NCBI GenBank assembly: GCA_947501005.1
Contig: CANMTU010000001.1
Coordinates: 1,946,501 to 2,010,500, forward strand
From: an uncultured Erythrobacter sp.
GTDB taxonomy: Bacteria > Pseudomonadota > Alphaproteobacteria > Sphingomonadales > Sphingomonadaceae
Direction: 5' to 3'
DNA length: 64,000 nt
Notes under the pieces: generated by a model
Told to the model about the DNA's origin: nothing
Databases searched by the model: none
What the model saw: the letters and a program-made list of their open reading frames with translations, nothing else
Part shown: positions 11,660-20,586 of the stretch, piece by piece
Layout: every line of letters starts with the position of its first letter
How positions within the stretch are numbered: position 1 is the stretch's first letter
Translations under genes and position numbers: made by a program

Positions 11660-14569
11660 ATGCGTTTTCTGTTCGCCACCGCCAGCACGGCCGCCCTTGC
11701 CCTTTCGGCCTGCACCACGGCCCCTTCGGATACAACCGTCGCCTCCGCCTCTGCGCGCGAGACCCCGGCGCTCGCCACCGCGCCCGAACCCGCCAGCCTC
11801 GACGAGCTCGTGGCCGAAGTCGACCTGCCATACGAGAAGTTCACTCTCGACAATGGCCTCACCGTCGTCGTCCACGAGGATCGCAAGGCCCCGCTGGTCG
11901 GCGTTTCGGTGTGGTACGATGTCGGCTCGAAGCACGAGCCTGCCGGCAAGACCGGCTTTGCCCACCTGTTCGAGCATCTGATGTTCAACGGGACCGAGAA
12001 TGCGCCGCAGGACTGGTTCGAATATATCGAGCAGATGGGCGGAACGGACGTGAACGGCACGACCAATCCCGACCGCACCAATTACTTCCAGACCGTTCCG
12101 ACCGGCGCGCTCGACCGGGTGCTGATGCTCGAATCCGATCGCATGGGGCACCTGCTCGACGCGATCACCAAGACCAAGCTCGATAACCAGCGCGGCGTGG
12201 TCCAGAACGAGAAGCGCCAGGGCGACAACCAGCCCTTCGGCCTCCTGCGCTACGAGATCTTCGAGAACCTCTTTCCCAAGGGTCATCGCTACCACCACTC
12301 CACCATCGGCTCGATGGGCGACCTCGATGCCGCCTCGATGGAAGACGTGCAGAACTGGTTCAAGGATCACTACGGACCGAACAACGCCGTGCTGGTGCTG
12401 GCCGGCGATATCGACACCGCGACCGCGCGCCAGAAGGTGAGCAAGTGGTTCGGGGACATTCCGCGCGGACCCGAGGTGCAGCACCCCGAGATCACCGTGC
12501 CCACGCTGGATGCGGCCAAGACCAAGGTAACCACTGACAACGTTTCGACCACGCGCCTTTATCGGATGTGGACGGTGCCGGGCGAAAGCGCCGCGGAATC
12601 GGTCCCGCTCAACCTTGCCTCCTCGGTGCTGGGCGGCCTTGCCAGCTCGCGGCTGGACGAGGCGCTGGTGCGCAACGATCCCGTTGCGGTCGGCGTGTCC
12701 GCCTATAATTTCACGATGAACGACGCCGGCGTCTTCATGGTGCAGGCCGATGTCGCGCCGGGGCAGGACCCGGCGATGGTGGCGCAGAAGCTCGATGCCG
12801 AGATCGCCAGGTTCATTGCCGAAGGGCCGACCGCGGACGAGCTCGAGCGGGCCAAGATCAGCACCATGGCCGGCGTCATCCGCGGGCTGGAATCGGTCGG
12901 CGGGTTCGGCGGCAAGGCGCCGCAGCTTGCCGCGGGCGAATTGTACATGAACGATCCCGGCTTCGTCGAGAAGCAGCTGGCGCAGATGGCGGCGGCCACG
13001 CCCGAGCAGGTGCGCGGCCTGATGCAGACCTGGCTGACGCGCCCCGTGTTCAATCTCACGGTGGCGCCGGGCGAGCGGACAGAGGGCGGCGAGAACCGCG
13101 GCGGCGCCTTTGCCGGCGAACCGGACATCGCCACCATCGCGCAGGCCAATTACTGCCAGCCCGACCAGTGCGACATGATGGCCCTTGCCACCTTTGCGCA
13201 GGCCGACCGGGCGACCCTGCCCGAGCTTGCGCCGCTGACCGATCTCGACTTCCCCGAGATCGAACGCACCACCCTGTCGAACGGCATGGAAGTGTATTTC
13301 GCCCGGCGCGACGCCGTGCCGACAGTGGCGGTCACGGTCGAGTTCGATGCCGGCCGCGCCGCCGCCACGCGCGAGACGCTCGGCACGCAGCGGCTCATGC
13401 TGAGCACGATGACCGAGGGGACGGAGCGCCTGACGGCCAACGAATTCGCCATCGCGCAAGAACGGTTGGGCGCGAACCTGTCCAACGGCTTCAATGCGGA
13501 CTGGACGACGTTCTCGCTCAACGGGCTCGCCCCGAACCTTGCACCCTCGCTCGAATTGCTGGCCGAATATATCCGCCAGCCGGGTTTCCGCGAAGGCGAC
13601 ATCGCCCGCAAGCGCACGCAATTGCTCAACGCGCTGACGGCGGAACTCAAGGATCCCAATTCGATCGCCGACCGGGCGCTGCGCAGCACGCTTTACGGGG
13701 ACCATCCCTATGGCCTGCCCAGTTCGGGCCTCGGCTCCGCCGCGACGCTGGAGGGTCTGACCAAGGCGGACCTGCAAGGTTTCCACGACACGTGGTTGCG
13801 ACCGGACACGGCGCGCATCTTCGTGGTTGGCGATACGAACCTCGCCGAGGTGAAGCGCCTGCTGGAGGCGAGCTTCGGTGACTGGCAGGCGCCCGCCACC
13901 CCCGCCCCGACCCGCAAATATAATGCCACCATCCCCGCCCCCAAGCAGCGCGTGGTACTGGTCAATCGCCCGAACTCGCCGCAGTCGATCATCTATGCAG
14001 GTCAGGTCCTGCCCCTGCGCGGGGCAACCGACGATCTGACCCTTCTCAACGCGTCCAATCAGGCATTGAGCGGCGGGTTTCTCGCGCGCATCAACATGAA
14101 CCTGCGCGAGGACAAGGGCTGGTCCTATGGTGCGGGCGGCGGGGTCGGAACCTCGCTCGACCGGGTGTTCTATGGCGTGCGTGCCCCGGTGCAGGCCGAT
14201 CGCACGGCGGATTCCATCAAGGAGATCCGCCGCGAGATCAACGACTTCACCGACAGTCGCGGCGTGCAGGACAACGAGTTGCAGCGGATCGTCAATTCCA
14301 ACATGCGCGACCTGCCGGGCCGGTTCGAAACCGCGAACGACGTGCTGGGCGGCATGGAATACATCGTCCACTACAACCGGCCGGACGATTATTTCGAGAC
14401 TCTGGCCAAGACCTATGAGGGCCTCACCGCGCCGCAGCTCGACGCGGTCGCCCGGCAGACCTTCAACGAGGGCGACCTCGTCTACGTGGTCGTCGGCGAT
14501 GCCAGCGTCGTGCGCCCGCAGCTCGAAAGCCTCGGTCTCGAAGTCGAGGAACGAACGCTCGAGCAGTAA
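11660..14569 (+). CDS. M16 family zinc metalloprotease, lipoprotein, two M16 units
   Basis: A 969-residue periplasmic insulinase-type protease. The ATG follows GGGGAG. The signal peptide ends in the lipobox LSAC with Cys18, so it should be lipid-anchored. The first M16 unit has the inverted zinc motif HLFEH (His102, Glu105, His106) with the third ligand in QNEKRQ (Glu184). The second unit begins near residue 540 (ERTTLSNGMEVYFARR) and lacks HxxEH, as in two-domain members where only the first half is catalytic. Such enzymes degrade peptides inside a closed chamber. Together with the S9 and S46 peptidases of this window it suggests an active peptide-digesting periplasm. A palindrome and a hairpin follow the stop codon. 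Confidence 0.95.
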   Translation: MRFLFATASTAALALSACTTAPSDTTVASASARETPALATAPEPASLDELVAEVDLPYEKFTLDNGLTVVVHEDRKAPLVGVSVWYDVGSKHEPAGKTGFAHLFEHLMFNGTENAPQDWFEYIEQMGGTDVNGTTNPDRTNYFQTVPTGALDRVLMLESDRMGHLLDAITKTKLDNQRGVVQNEKRQGDNQPFGLLRYEIFENLFPKGHRYHHSTIGSMGDLDAASMEDVQNWFKDHYGPNNAVLVLAGDIDTATARQKVSKWFGDIPRGPEVQHPEITVPTLDAAKTKVTTDNVSTTRLYRMWTVPGESAAESVPLNLASSVLGGLASSRLDEALVRNDPVAVGVSAYNFTMNDAGVFMVQADVAPGQDPAMVAQKLDAEIARFIAEGPTADELERAKISTMAGVIRGLESVGGFGGKAPQLAAGELYMNDPGFVEKQLAQMAAATPEQVRGLMQTWLTRPVFNLTVAPGERTEGGENRGGAFAGEPDIATIAQANYCQPDQCDMMALATFAQADRATLPELAPLTDLDFPEIERTTLSNGMEVYFARRDAVPTVAVTVEFDAGRAAATRETLGTQRLMLSTMTEGTERLTANEFAIAQERLGANLSNGFNADWTTFSLNGLAPNLAPSLELLAEYIRQPGFREGDIARKRTQLLNALTAELKDPNSIADRALRSTLYGDHPYGLPSSGLGSAATLEGLTKADLQGFHDTWLRPDTARIFVVGDTNLAEVKRLLEASFGDWQAPATPAPTRKYNATIPAPKQRVVLVNRPNSPQSIIYAGQVLPLRGATDDLTLLNASNQALSGGFLARINMNLREDKGWSYGAGGGVGTSLDRVFYGVRAPVQADRTADSIKEIRREINDFTDSRGVQDNELQRIVNSNMRDLPGRFETANDVLGGMEYIVHYNRPDDYFETLAKTYEGLTAPQLDAVARQTFNEGDLVYVVVGDASVVRPQLESLGLEVEERTLEQ

Positions 14570-14575
14570 GCTTAT

Positions 14576-14589
14576 TGACATAGATGTCA
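14576..14589. promoter_or_regulatory. Palindrome TGACAT-AG-ATGTCA upstream of a small gene
   Basis: Perfect 6-base arms with a 2-base centre, starting 7 bases after the M16 stop codon and 57 bases before the next ATG. Its left arm overlaps a TTGACA sequence (14575-14580), so a regulator bound here could block or aid a promoter of the small downstream gene. This role is inference. Confidence 0.4.
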
Positions 14590-14597
14590 GCTAATCC

Positions 14598-14625
14598 GAT
14601 TGGCGGATGTTCTTATCCGCCAATC
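14598..14625. repeat. Perfect 10-base stem hairpin between M16 protease and small gene
   Basis: GATTGGCGGA, an 8-base loop, then TCCGCCAATC. There is no T-tract after it on the plus strand, so it is a weak candidate for a terminator; it could equally be an RNA 5'-leader structure of the small gene whose AGGAG box follows at 14633. Confidence 0.55.
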
Positions 14626-14645
14626 GCAGTCACAGGAGATAATGC

Positions 14646-14951
14646 ATGTCCGTAGCCGGAACCTACGAAACCGTCGTCAAGAGCCCGATGGGCGACCAGA
14701 AGGGCACCTTCACTGTCGTCCCGGGCGATGATGGCAAGACCTTCACCGGATCGATGGCCGGCGGCCTCGGCTCGATGGACGTGAAGGACGGCACGATCGA
14801 CGGCGACACGCTGAGCTGGAAGATGGACATGACCTCGCCCATGCCGATGACGCTCGATTGCAAGGCCGACGTCAATGGCGACCAGCTGACCGGCACCGTC
14901 AATGCCGGCGCCTTCGGCGACATGCCGGTGACCGGCCAACGCAAGGGCTGA
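14646..14951 (+). CDS. Small beta-rich protein of unknown function (101 residues)
   Basis: It has a strong AGGAG ribosome-binding site 8 bases before the ATG. There is no signal peptide or membrane segment, so it should be cytoplasmic. The sequence is rich in Gly, Thr, Asp and Met and alternates short beta-like strands (TFTVVPGDDGKTFTGSMAGG, then DQLTGTVNAGAFGDMPVTGQRKG). The repeating 'D-G-x-T-x-x-G' turns suggest a small beta-barrel or sandwich. I do not recognise an enzymatic motif. Codon use matches the neighbours. Its strong translation signal and the palindrome in its leader suggest a regulated, well-expressed protein. Confidence 0.8.
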   Translation: MSVAGTYETVVKSPMGDQKGTFTVVPGDDGKTFTGSMAGGLGSMDVKDGTIDGDTLSWKMDMTSPMPMTLDCKADVNGDQLTGTVNAGAFGDMPVTGQRKG

Positions 14952-14981
14952 ACCCCCGCGTTCCAATCACGGTCTTACCGT

Positions 14982-15000
14982 TTCGACAGGCTCGGCTCCT
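14982..15000. repeat. Partial copy of the extragenic 24-base repeat
   Basis: TTTCGACAGGCTCGGCTCC matches one half of the inverted repeat family found complete at 23634-23728 and 36384-36471 (CTTCGACA...GAACGG), but the GAACGG end is lost. Confidence 0.5.
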
Positions 15001-15123
15001 TCACGGGATCCGGGCCTGTCTTGCTTTTACGCCGATACGCCGCCCGCGAAACGACAGGCATCATGCAAGGCAAAATCTTCATCTTTTTGCTGTAGCTCCA
15101 CCTGAACGAAGCTGGGGGGCTCG

Positions 15124-15822
15124 ATGGGGATGGCACGCTTTCTTACCGTAACGATGGCGGCATCGGCCGCGCTGTGGTCCACCGCGTCCGTCGCGGTTGG
15201 CGACCCGGCGGCAACGGCCGATAAGGCGCCGGTTGCTGCCGCCGCCGCGCAGGTGGGCGGCGAGACCCGTACGGTCCTGCTGCCGATGTTCACGCCCGTG
15301 ATGGTCGCGGTCGATCAGGAAATCTCGACCGAGACGCACAAGGTCGGCGACCGCTTCAACGTGACCGTCGTCGAGGATGTCGTGGTGGACGGCGTCCCGG
15401 TCATCGCGAAAGGGGCCCGTGGGTTCGGCGAAGTCACCTTCGCCACCGGCAACGGCGCGTTCGGCAAGGCCGGGATCATCGGACTGTCGCTGCGCTCGCT
15501 CGACGTCGAAGGCCGCGCCATCATCCTCGACGGGCGATACCGCGAGGAAGGCCGCGGGCAGGACGCTTCGGCCGCCGCCGTGATGTATGTGGCGGGGCCG
15601 CTATCGGCACTGGTTCGCGGGAAGGACAGCGCCATCGAAGCCGGCCGGGTCCTGAAGGCCAGGACCGGTGAGGACTTCACCTATTCCGTTCCGCCTGCGC
15701 CGCCGCGCCTCGTCCTGCCGGATGTGGAGGCGCTGGCCTCAGCCGATATCGAACCGGCCGCCGAGCCGGCGGCCGCTAGCACGGAACAGCCCGCGAGCGC
15801 GGCAACGACCGATCTTCATTGA
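15124..15822 (+). CDS. Secreted protein with a TrbI/VirB10-like beta domain, function unknown
   Basis: A 232-residue exported protein. The ATG follows GGGGGG; a second ATG 6 bases later is equally possible. The signal peptide spans about residues 1-26. Residues 45-175 (LPMFTPVMVAVDQEISTETHKVGDRF ... GVPVIAKGARGFGEV) have the pattern of a surface-exposed beta domain that recurs in periplasmic proteins related to the VirB10/TrbI C-terminal fold, including the 'IAKGA' turn. The C-terminus is a low-complexity Ala/Glu/Pro tail. No other conjugation gene is near, so a transfer role is unlikely. It may form a unit with the next secreted protein, 54 bases downstream. Confidence 0.75.
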   Translation: MGMARFLTVTMAASAALWSTASVAVGDPAATADKAPVAAAAAQVGGETRTVLLPMFTPVMVAVDQEISTETHKVGDRFNVTVVEDVVVDGVPVIAKGARGFGEVTFATGNGAFGKAGIIGLSLRSLDVEGRAIILDGRYREEGRGQDASAAAVMYVAGPLSALVRGKDSAIEAGRVLKARTGEDFTYSVPPAPPRLVLPDVEALASADIEPAAEPAAASTEQPASAATTDLH

Positions 15823-15876
15823 CCACCTGAATCCGGCCGCATCCGGGCCGCGATCCGAACATAAGGGATTTGATCC

Positions 15877-16545
15877 ATGCGTATGATACTGCCTGCCATT
15901 GGCCTTGCTTTGTGTGCAACGAGCGCGTCCGCGCAGGACGGCGGATCGTTTGCCAGTGGCGCCCGCCTCGCCGCCGAACAGCAGGCGGAGACCTGCGAAC
16001 TGCATGTCTTCCCCACGGTCGAAGGTCAGGCGACGACGACGGGCTGGCTTTCCGGTCTCGGCGTGCTTGGCGCGATCGCGGATCAGGCGAAGAACAAGGA
16101 CCGCAATTTGAGCGAAACCGACTATCTGCGCGAAGCCCTCGGCCCGCGGTTCCAGATCGCCGCGCTCAAGACGATCGATCTGGTCGGCGAACTAGGCCTG
16201 CCCGAGGGCACGCAGATCATCTATGAAGAACCGATCGAGGATCGCGCCATCAGCACGAAGACGAAGACGCGGCTGACTGGTTCGAACGCCGATTGCTATG
16301 CCGAACTGCTGATCACGCAGAACTTCTATCGCAAGGCGGCGATGTATGGCCGTTCGCTGAATAACCGTTTCATCTTCAAGGATTTCCGCGGCGGCAAGAC
16401 CGAAACGGACATGATCAAGGGACGCGGCGGCAACGGCCTCAAGCATTTCCCCCCCAAGACCACCGACGAGACCGATGCGGCAGAGGCCGATCTGCGGCAG
16501 GCATTCGCCGCCAATTTCACCGAATACGCCAAGCGGTTCGACTGA
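15877..16545 (+). CDS. Secreted protein of unknown function (222 residues)
   Basis: The ATG follows AAGGGA. A signal peptide ends in SASAQ, then a mature domain with two cysteines (ETCELHVFP and NADCYAELL) that could form a disulfide in the periplasm. The chain reads as mixed alpha/beta; the segment TTTGWLSGLGVLGAIADQAKNKDRN and the C-terminal FTEYAKRF helix are the clearest elements. I do not recognise a family with a known function. It is followed after 26 bases by a strong terminator, so it ends the transcription unit that may begin at the preceding secreted protein. Confidence 0.75.
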   Translation: MRMILPAIGLALCATSASAQDGGSFASGARLAAEQQAETCELHVFPTVEGQATTTGWLSGLGVLGAIADQAKNKDRNLSETDYLREALGPRFQIAALKTIDLVGELGLPEGTQIIYEEPIEDRAISTKTKTRLTGSNADCYAELLITQNFYRKAAMYGRSLNNRFIFKDFRGGKTETDMIKGRGGNGLKHFPPKTTDETDAAEADLRQAFAANFTEYAKRFD

Positions 16546-16568
16546 ACCTGCCGCCAGGCGAAGCATCG

Positions 16569-16596
16569 AAAGGGGAGCCGGGCGGCTCCCCTTTTT
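16569..16596 (+). terminator. Rho-independent terminator
   Basis: GGGGAGCC, a 4-base loop, GGCTCCCC and a run of five T. It closes the plus-strand secreted-protein genes where they converge with gatB. Confidence 0.9.
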
Positions 16597-16600
16597 GTTT

Positions 16601-16645
16601 GCCCCGTTTCGGTTTGCCCCGTTTCGGTTTGTCCCGTTTCGGTTG
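16601..16645. repeat. Three tandem copies of a 15-base unit
   Basis: GCCCCGTTTCGGTTT occurs twice in a row and a third time with two substitutions, directly after the terminator and ending 14 bases before the gatB stop codon. It is non-coding as far as I can tell; in one frame it would encode a TETGQ repeat with no start context. Confidence 0.85.
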
Positions 16646-16659
16646 GCGTTGTCGCCCAG

Positions 16660-18177
16660 CTAGCCGTCGAGCTTCGCGCGCAGCACATCGTTGACCACGG
16701 CAGGATTGCCCTTGCCCTTCATGGCCTTCATCGTCTGGCCGACGAAGAAGCCGAACAGCTTGTCCTTCCCGCCGCGATATTCGGCGACCTTGTCGGCATT
16801 GCCTGCCAGGACCTCGTCCACGACCGCCTCGATCGCGCCGATGTCGGACTGCTGCTTCAAGCCTTCGGCCTCGGCGACCTCCTCGGCATCGCGGCCGGTC
16901 TTCAGGACGATCTCGTAGATCTCCTTCGCCTGTCCGCCGGAGATTTCCCCCTTGTCCTGCATGGCAAGAATGGCGGCCTGCGCCCCGGCGGTGGCGTTCG
17001 AGGGATCGGCTTCGTCGCCCAGCGCCTTCATCACGCCGGGCGCGACCGACAGGGCCCAGTTCGCCACCTGCGTCGCCACGTCCGCTTCGGCTTTCCCCAT
17101 CTTCGCCGCCGCCGCGCCCAGCAGCGTCTCGAACCGCGCGAAGGTCTCGACCTCGGCGGTCAGCTCGCGCGCATTGTAGGGCGTGAGGCCGAGTTCGCGT
17201 TCGTAACGATCCCGCTTCGCGTCGGGCAATTCCGGCAGGGAGGCGCGGCAATCGGTCAGGAACGCCTCGTCCAGTTCGAGCGGCAGCAGATCCGGATCGG
17301 GGAAATAGCGATAGTCGTGCGCATCTTCCTTCGAACGCATGGTGCGCGTCGTCCCGGTGCCGGGATCGAACAGCCGGGTTTCCTGGTCCACCATGCCGCC
17401 GTTCTCGAGCACGTCGACCTGGCGGTTCGCCTCATATTCGATGACCTGCATCACGAAGCGCACGGAATTGACGTTCTTCGTCTCGGTCCGCGTGCCGAAC
17501 GGCTCGCCCGGCTTGCGTACGCTGACATTGACGTCGGCGCGCATCGAGCCTTCTTCCATGTTGCCGTCGCAGCTGCCGACATAGCGCAGGATGCTGCGCA
17601 GCTTGCGGACATAGGCGCCCGCCTCGGCCGGGCTGCGCATGTCGGGTTTGGAGACGATCTCCATCAGCGCGACCCCGCTGCGGTTGAGGTCGACATAGGA
17701 CATGGTGGGATGCTGGTCGTGCATCAACTTGCCGGCATCCTGCTCGATATGGATACGCTCGATCCCGATCACCTTGTCGTCAGCGATACCGGCCTTCTCG
17801 TCCGCCTCGATAAGCAATTGTCCTTCGCCGACGATCGGGTGGTAGAGCTGGCTGATCTGGTAGCCTTGCGGCAGGTCGGCATAGAAGTAGTTCTTGCGGT
17901 CGAACCGGCTCCAGCGGTTGATCTGGGCCTCGATCGCCATTCCGGTGCGCACCGCCTGACGAACGCATTCCCGGTTGGGCACCGGCAGCATGCCCGGCAT
18001 CGCCGCATCGATCAGGCTGACCTGCGTGTTCGGCTCCGCCCCGAAGGCAGTCGCCGCGCTGCTGAACAGTTTCGCCGCCGACGTCACCTGGGCATGCACT
18101 TCCAGCCCGATCACGACCTCCCATTCGCCGGTGGCGCCCTGGATGCGGTAGTCGGTGGTCGTGGTGGAGCTTGGCAT
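16660..18177 (-). CDS. gatB: Aspartyl/glutamyl-tRNA(Asn/Gln) amidotransferase subunit B
   Basis: A 505-residue GatB, normal length. The N-terminus carries [15 protein letters not shown], the hallmark of the kinase-like GatB/E core that activates Glu-tRNA(Gln), followed by the cradle domain and the C-terminal helical YqeY-like tail (about 360-505) that binds the tRNA elbow. With GatA and GatC it converts Glu-tRNA(Gln) to Gln-tRNA(Gln), and Asp-tRNA(Asn) in some species. Unusually it is about 4 kb away from gatA, with three polysaccharide genes between. The upstream region is shared with the divergent GT2 gene. Confidence 0.97.
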   Translation of the reverse strand: MPSSTTTTDYRIQGATGEWEVVIGLEVHAQVTSAAKLFSSAATAFGAEPNTQVSLIDAAMPGMLPVPNRECVRQAVRTGMAIEAQINRWSRFDRKNYFYADLPQGYQISQLYHPIVGEGQLLIEADEKAGIADDKVIGIERIHIEQDAGKLMHDQHPTMSYVDLNRSGVALMEIVSKPDMRSPAEAGAYVRKLRSILRYVGSCDGNMEEGSMRADVNVSVRKPGEPFGTRTETKNVNSVRFVMQVIEYEANRQVDVLENGGMVDQETRLFDPGTGTTRTMRSKEDAHDYRYFPDPDLLPLELDEAFLTDCRASLPELPDAKRDRYERELGLTPYNARELTAEVETFARFETLLGAAAAKMGKAEADVATQVANWALSVAPGVMKALGDEADPSNATAGAQAAILAMQDKGEISGGQAKEIYEIVLKTGRDAEEVAEAEGLKQQSDIGAIEAVVDEVLAGNADKVAEYRGGKDKLFGFFVGQTMKAMKGKGNPAVVNDVLRAKLDG

Positions 18178-18316
18178 GGGGTCTTTTCCGGGTTTGTAGG
18201 GGGCTATGTTGCTTCAGGACACTTTCGCATTTGCCCTTCAATGTCCATGACATTCTGGTAGGCATCCGCGCGCCCGGCGGCGCAGGCGCACGCCCCTGAA
18301 AGACGAAAGAGTAGAC

Positions 18317-19273
18317 ATGGCAGACGAGACGGTTGCAGTCGTCATCCCGGTTTTCAACGGCGCAGCGGTGATCGAGCGCGCGATCCAATCGGTGCTCGAC
18401 CAGACCGTACCGATCGCGGAGATCATCGTCGTAGACGACGGATCGACCGACGATACGGTCGCGGTTGTGGAACGGCTGGCAAAGGCGCATCCGGCCATAA
18501 ACCTCGTCCGCCAGCCGCAGAATGGCGGGGTCAGCAAGGCCCGCAATGCCGGCAATGCCCGCGCCACGGCCGACTGGGTCGCGATCCTCGATGGCGACGA
18601 TACGTGGCGCCCCGAAAGAACCGAGAAGCTGCTCGAACTGGCGTCGCGGTACCAGGCCAATTTCGTCGCCGACAATATGGTCCTGCACGATCTCGAGGCG
18701 GGCGTCGATTTCCGGGTGATGATGGCACCCAAATGGGGCGCCATCCGGGTCGACCAGGAAACCTACTGGCGCAATTGCCGCGTCGGCGGTCCGCAATTCG
18801 CGATCCTGAAACCGATGATCCGCAGGGACTTCATGGAAACCTCGGGCCTCGAATACGACGAGGAGATCGGCAACGGGCAGGACCTCATTTTCCAGGGCGA
18901 GGCGCTGGCGCTCGGCGCCCGCGCGGTGGTCACGAGCAAGGCCTGGTATGTCTACAGCGCCCGCCAGGGGGTGGTATCCGGCAAGATGAACAAGGAAAGC
19001 CGGACGAACATGAATTTCGAAGGCATCGCCGACCGGATCGAGGCTCTCGTCGCCCGCCGCGCGGACCTGATCCCGCCGCCCGCGAAGAAGCAGGCCCTGA
19101 TCTGCCGCGACACGATGCGCGCGATGCACCGCATCAATGTCTATCGCGCGTCGCAGAAATACGATCGCCCGGCGGCGGCTCTGAACCTTCTGACCGATCA
19201 GGCTGCACTGCGCCTGTTCTGCAAGATCCGTTATCGCAAATGGCGCGTCACGAGACCCGATTACGCGGTCTGA
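18317..19273 (+). CDS. Family 2 glycosyltransferase
   Basis: A 318-residue GT-A enzyme. The N-terminal domain reads VAVVIPVFNGAAVIERAIQSVLDQ, then IIVVDDGSTDDT and VAILDGDDTW, the nucleotide-sugar binding and DxD-type metal-binding motifs. No transmembrane segment is evident, so it acts on the inner face of the membrane. The C-terminal part (residues 200-318) is helical and basic. It converges with the flippase gene, separated by only 3 bases, and together with the GT4 gene forms a small polysaccharide or glycolipid assembly islet. The sugar and acceptor cannot be deduced. Confidence 0.9.
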   Translation: MADETVAVVIPVFNGAAVIERAIQSVLDQTVPIAEIIVVDDGSTDDTVAVVERLAKAHPAINLVRQPQNGGVSKARNAGNARATADWVAILDGDDTWRPERTEKLLELASRYQANFVADNMVLHDLEAGVDFRVMMAPKWGAIRVDQETYWRNCRVGGPQFAILKPMIRRDFMETSGLEYDEEIGNGQDLIFQGEALALGARAVVTSKAWYVYSARQGVVSGKMNKESRTNMNFEGIADRIEALVARRADLIPPPAKKQALICRDTMRAMHRINVYRASQKYDRPAAALNLLTDQAALRLFCKIRYRKWRVTRPDYAV

Positions 19274-19276
19274 GTA

Positions 19277-20584
19277 TCACGCGGCTTCGTAGCTCTCGAG
19301 TTTCTTGCGCAGGACGATAACCGTCAGCAGACTCCTGCCGATCGTCGCGATCGCGGAAGCTATTGCCGCGCCCACCAGCCCGAACAGCGGAATAAGCAGC
19401 GCGGCGAACGCGGCGGCCAGAATCAGGAAAAGGATCGAGAGGTTCATCGACAGCACCTCGTTGCCCGACATGACCGTCATCGTGCCCATTGGTCCGACCG
19501 CGGCACTCGTTATCGAGCCGAGCGCCATGATCATCAGCGCCGACGCTGCAATGACGAATTCGGGTCCGAAAATACTGAGCAGGAGCTTGGGCGCCAGCAG
19601 GCAGATCAGCGAGGGGACGCTGGCGGCGATGATCATCAGGATGGTGGTCTTCCTGTAAGTCCGCCAGGCGCCTTTCAGATCGCCCGCGCGAAAGTGCCCA
19701 GCAATTTCGGGCGCCGAGATGCCGGAGAGGGTGACGGTCATCAACTGGATGGTCATGACGATCTGCCCCGCCACCCGGTAGGCGCCGACTTCCCCCGAAC
19801 CCACCAGCGCGCCCAATTGCGCGTAAATAACCCACGACGTCATTGCCTGACAGGTGCCGGTCACCAGGACCTTCCAGCTGGACTTGAGCAGTGGATGGGT
19901 GTTGACGCCCCCCCGCTCCCAGGTGCGGGTGCGCTTCAGAAGGCTGACCCATCCGACGATCATCGAAAAATACAGGACCCCGGTATAGAACAGGGCAAGC
20001 GTCGCCGCGCTGACGAAATCCGTCCCACTCGCCAAAATATACACCCCCAGGACGAGTACGAGGGTGATATTGTGCGCGGAATCGAGGAACTGGCTGAAGA
20101 GGATCGAACCGTCCGCCCGCAGCGAGACGACCGCGATGCGCAACAGGGTATTGGCCAGGATCGCGGGCGCGATGGCCCGCATCGTCGCACTGTCGACCCC
20201 GACTTCGGGCGCGAAATCCGCCAGCACGAAGACCAAGACGGACAGGACGAACGAAAAGAAGCCAACCATGCGACTGATATCGCGCAAGCCCGCCCAGGCG
20301 AGATCGCGTCGCCCCATGCGCAATTCGCCGGCGACGACGCGGATGAGGATGAGGTCGAGCCCGATCAGGCCCACGGTCGCGACCATGTTCACGGTAACCA
20401 GCGCCATCGCGTAGTAACCGGTCACCGTCGCCCCGCTTATCCGGGCAATTGCGAAGGTTACGAGGAAGCTCAGAACCGCCCCGTTGATCTTGATACCGAC
20501 GGCATAGAAGGATTCCGCGTTCGCAAACGCGCGATCCTTCGCCCAGATCAATTGGGCGAGGAGCGATCGCCGGACTTTCTTCAA
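19277..20584 (-). CDS. Polysaccharide flippase, Wzx/MATE-like
   Basis: A protein of about 435 residues with 12-14 hydrophobic segments, e.g. ISGATVTGYYAMALVTVNMVATVGLIGLDLILIRVV near the N-terminus and ALLIPLFGLVGAAIASAIATIGRSLLTVIVL near the C-terminus. This pattern fits lipid-linked oligosaccharide flippases. The start is uncertain: the longer ATG frame overlaps the upstream GT4 gene by 94 bases, so I prefer the TTG 2 bases after the GT4 stop codon. The ribosome-binding site there is weak, which suggests translational coupling. It would move the undecaprenyl-linked glycan made by the neighbouring transferases across the inner membrane. Confidence 0.82.
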   Translation of the reverse strand: MKKVRRSLLAQLIWAKDRAFANAESFYAVGIKINGAVLSFLVTFAIARISGATVTGYYAMALVTVNMVATVGLIGLDLILIRVVAGELRMGRRDLAWAGLRDISRMVGFFSFVLSVLVFVLADFAPEVGVDSATMRAIAPAILANTLLRIAVVSLRADGSILFSQFLDSAHNITLVLVLGVYILASGTDFVSAATLALFYTGVLYFSMIVGWVSLLKRTRTWERGGVNTHPLLKSSWKVLVTGTCQAMTSWVIYAQLGALVGSGEVGAYRVAGQIVMTIQLMTVTLSGISAPEIAGHFRAGDLKGAWRTYRKTTILMIIAASVPSLICLLAPKLLLSIFGPEFVIAASALMIMALGSITSAAVGPMGTMTVMSGNEVLSMNLSILFLILAAAFAALLIPLFGLVGAAIASAIATIGRSLLTVIVLRKKLESYEAA

Positions 20585-20586
20585 GG

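Noticed and set aside
11639..14581. 980-codon open frame opposite the M16 protease
   Set aside because: Same antisense effect; no start signal, and the plus strand has a complete lipoprotein protease with HxxEH.
15124..15822. Conjugation (VirB10/TrbI) gene
   Set aside because: Only a local resemblance of one beta domain; no other transfer gene is near, and the length is too short.
16601..16645. Possible CRISPR-like array
   Set aside because: The 15-base units are directly adjacent without spacers, so this is a simple tandem repeat.
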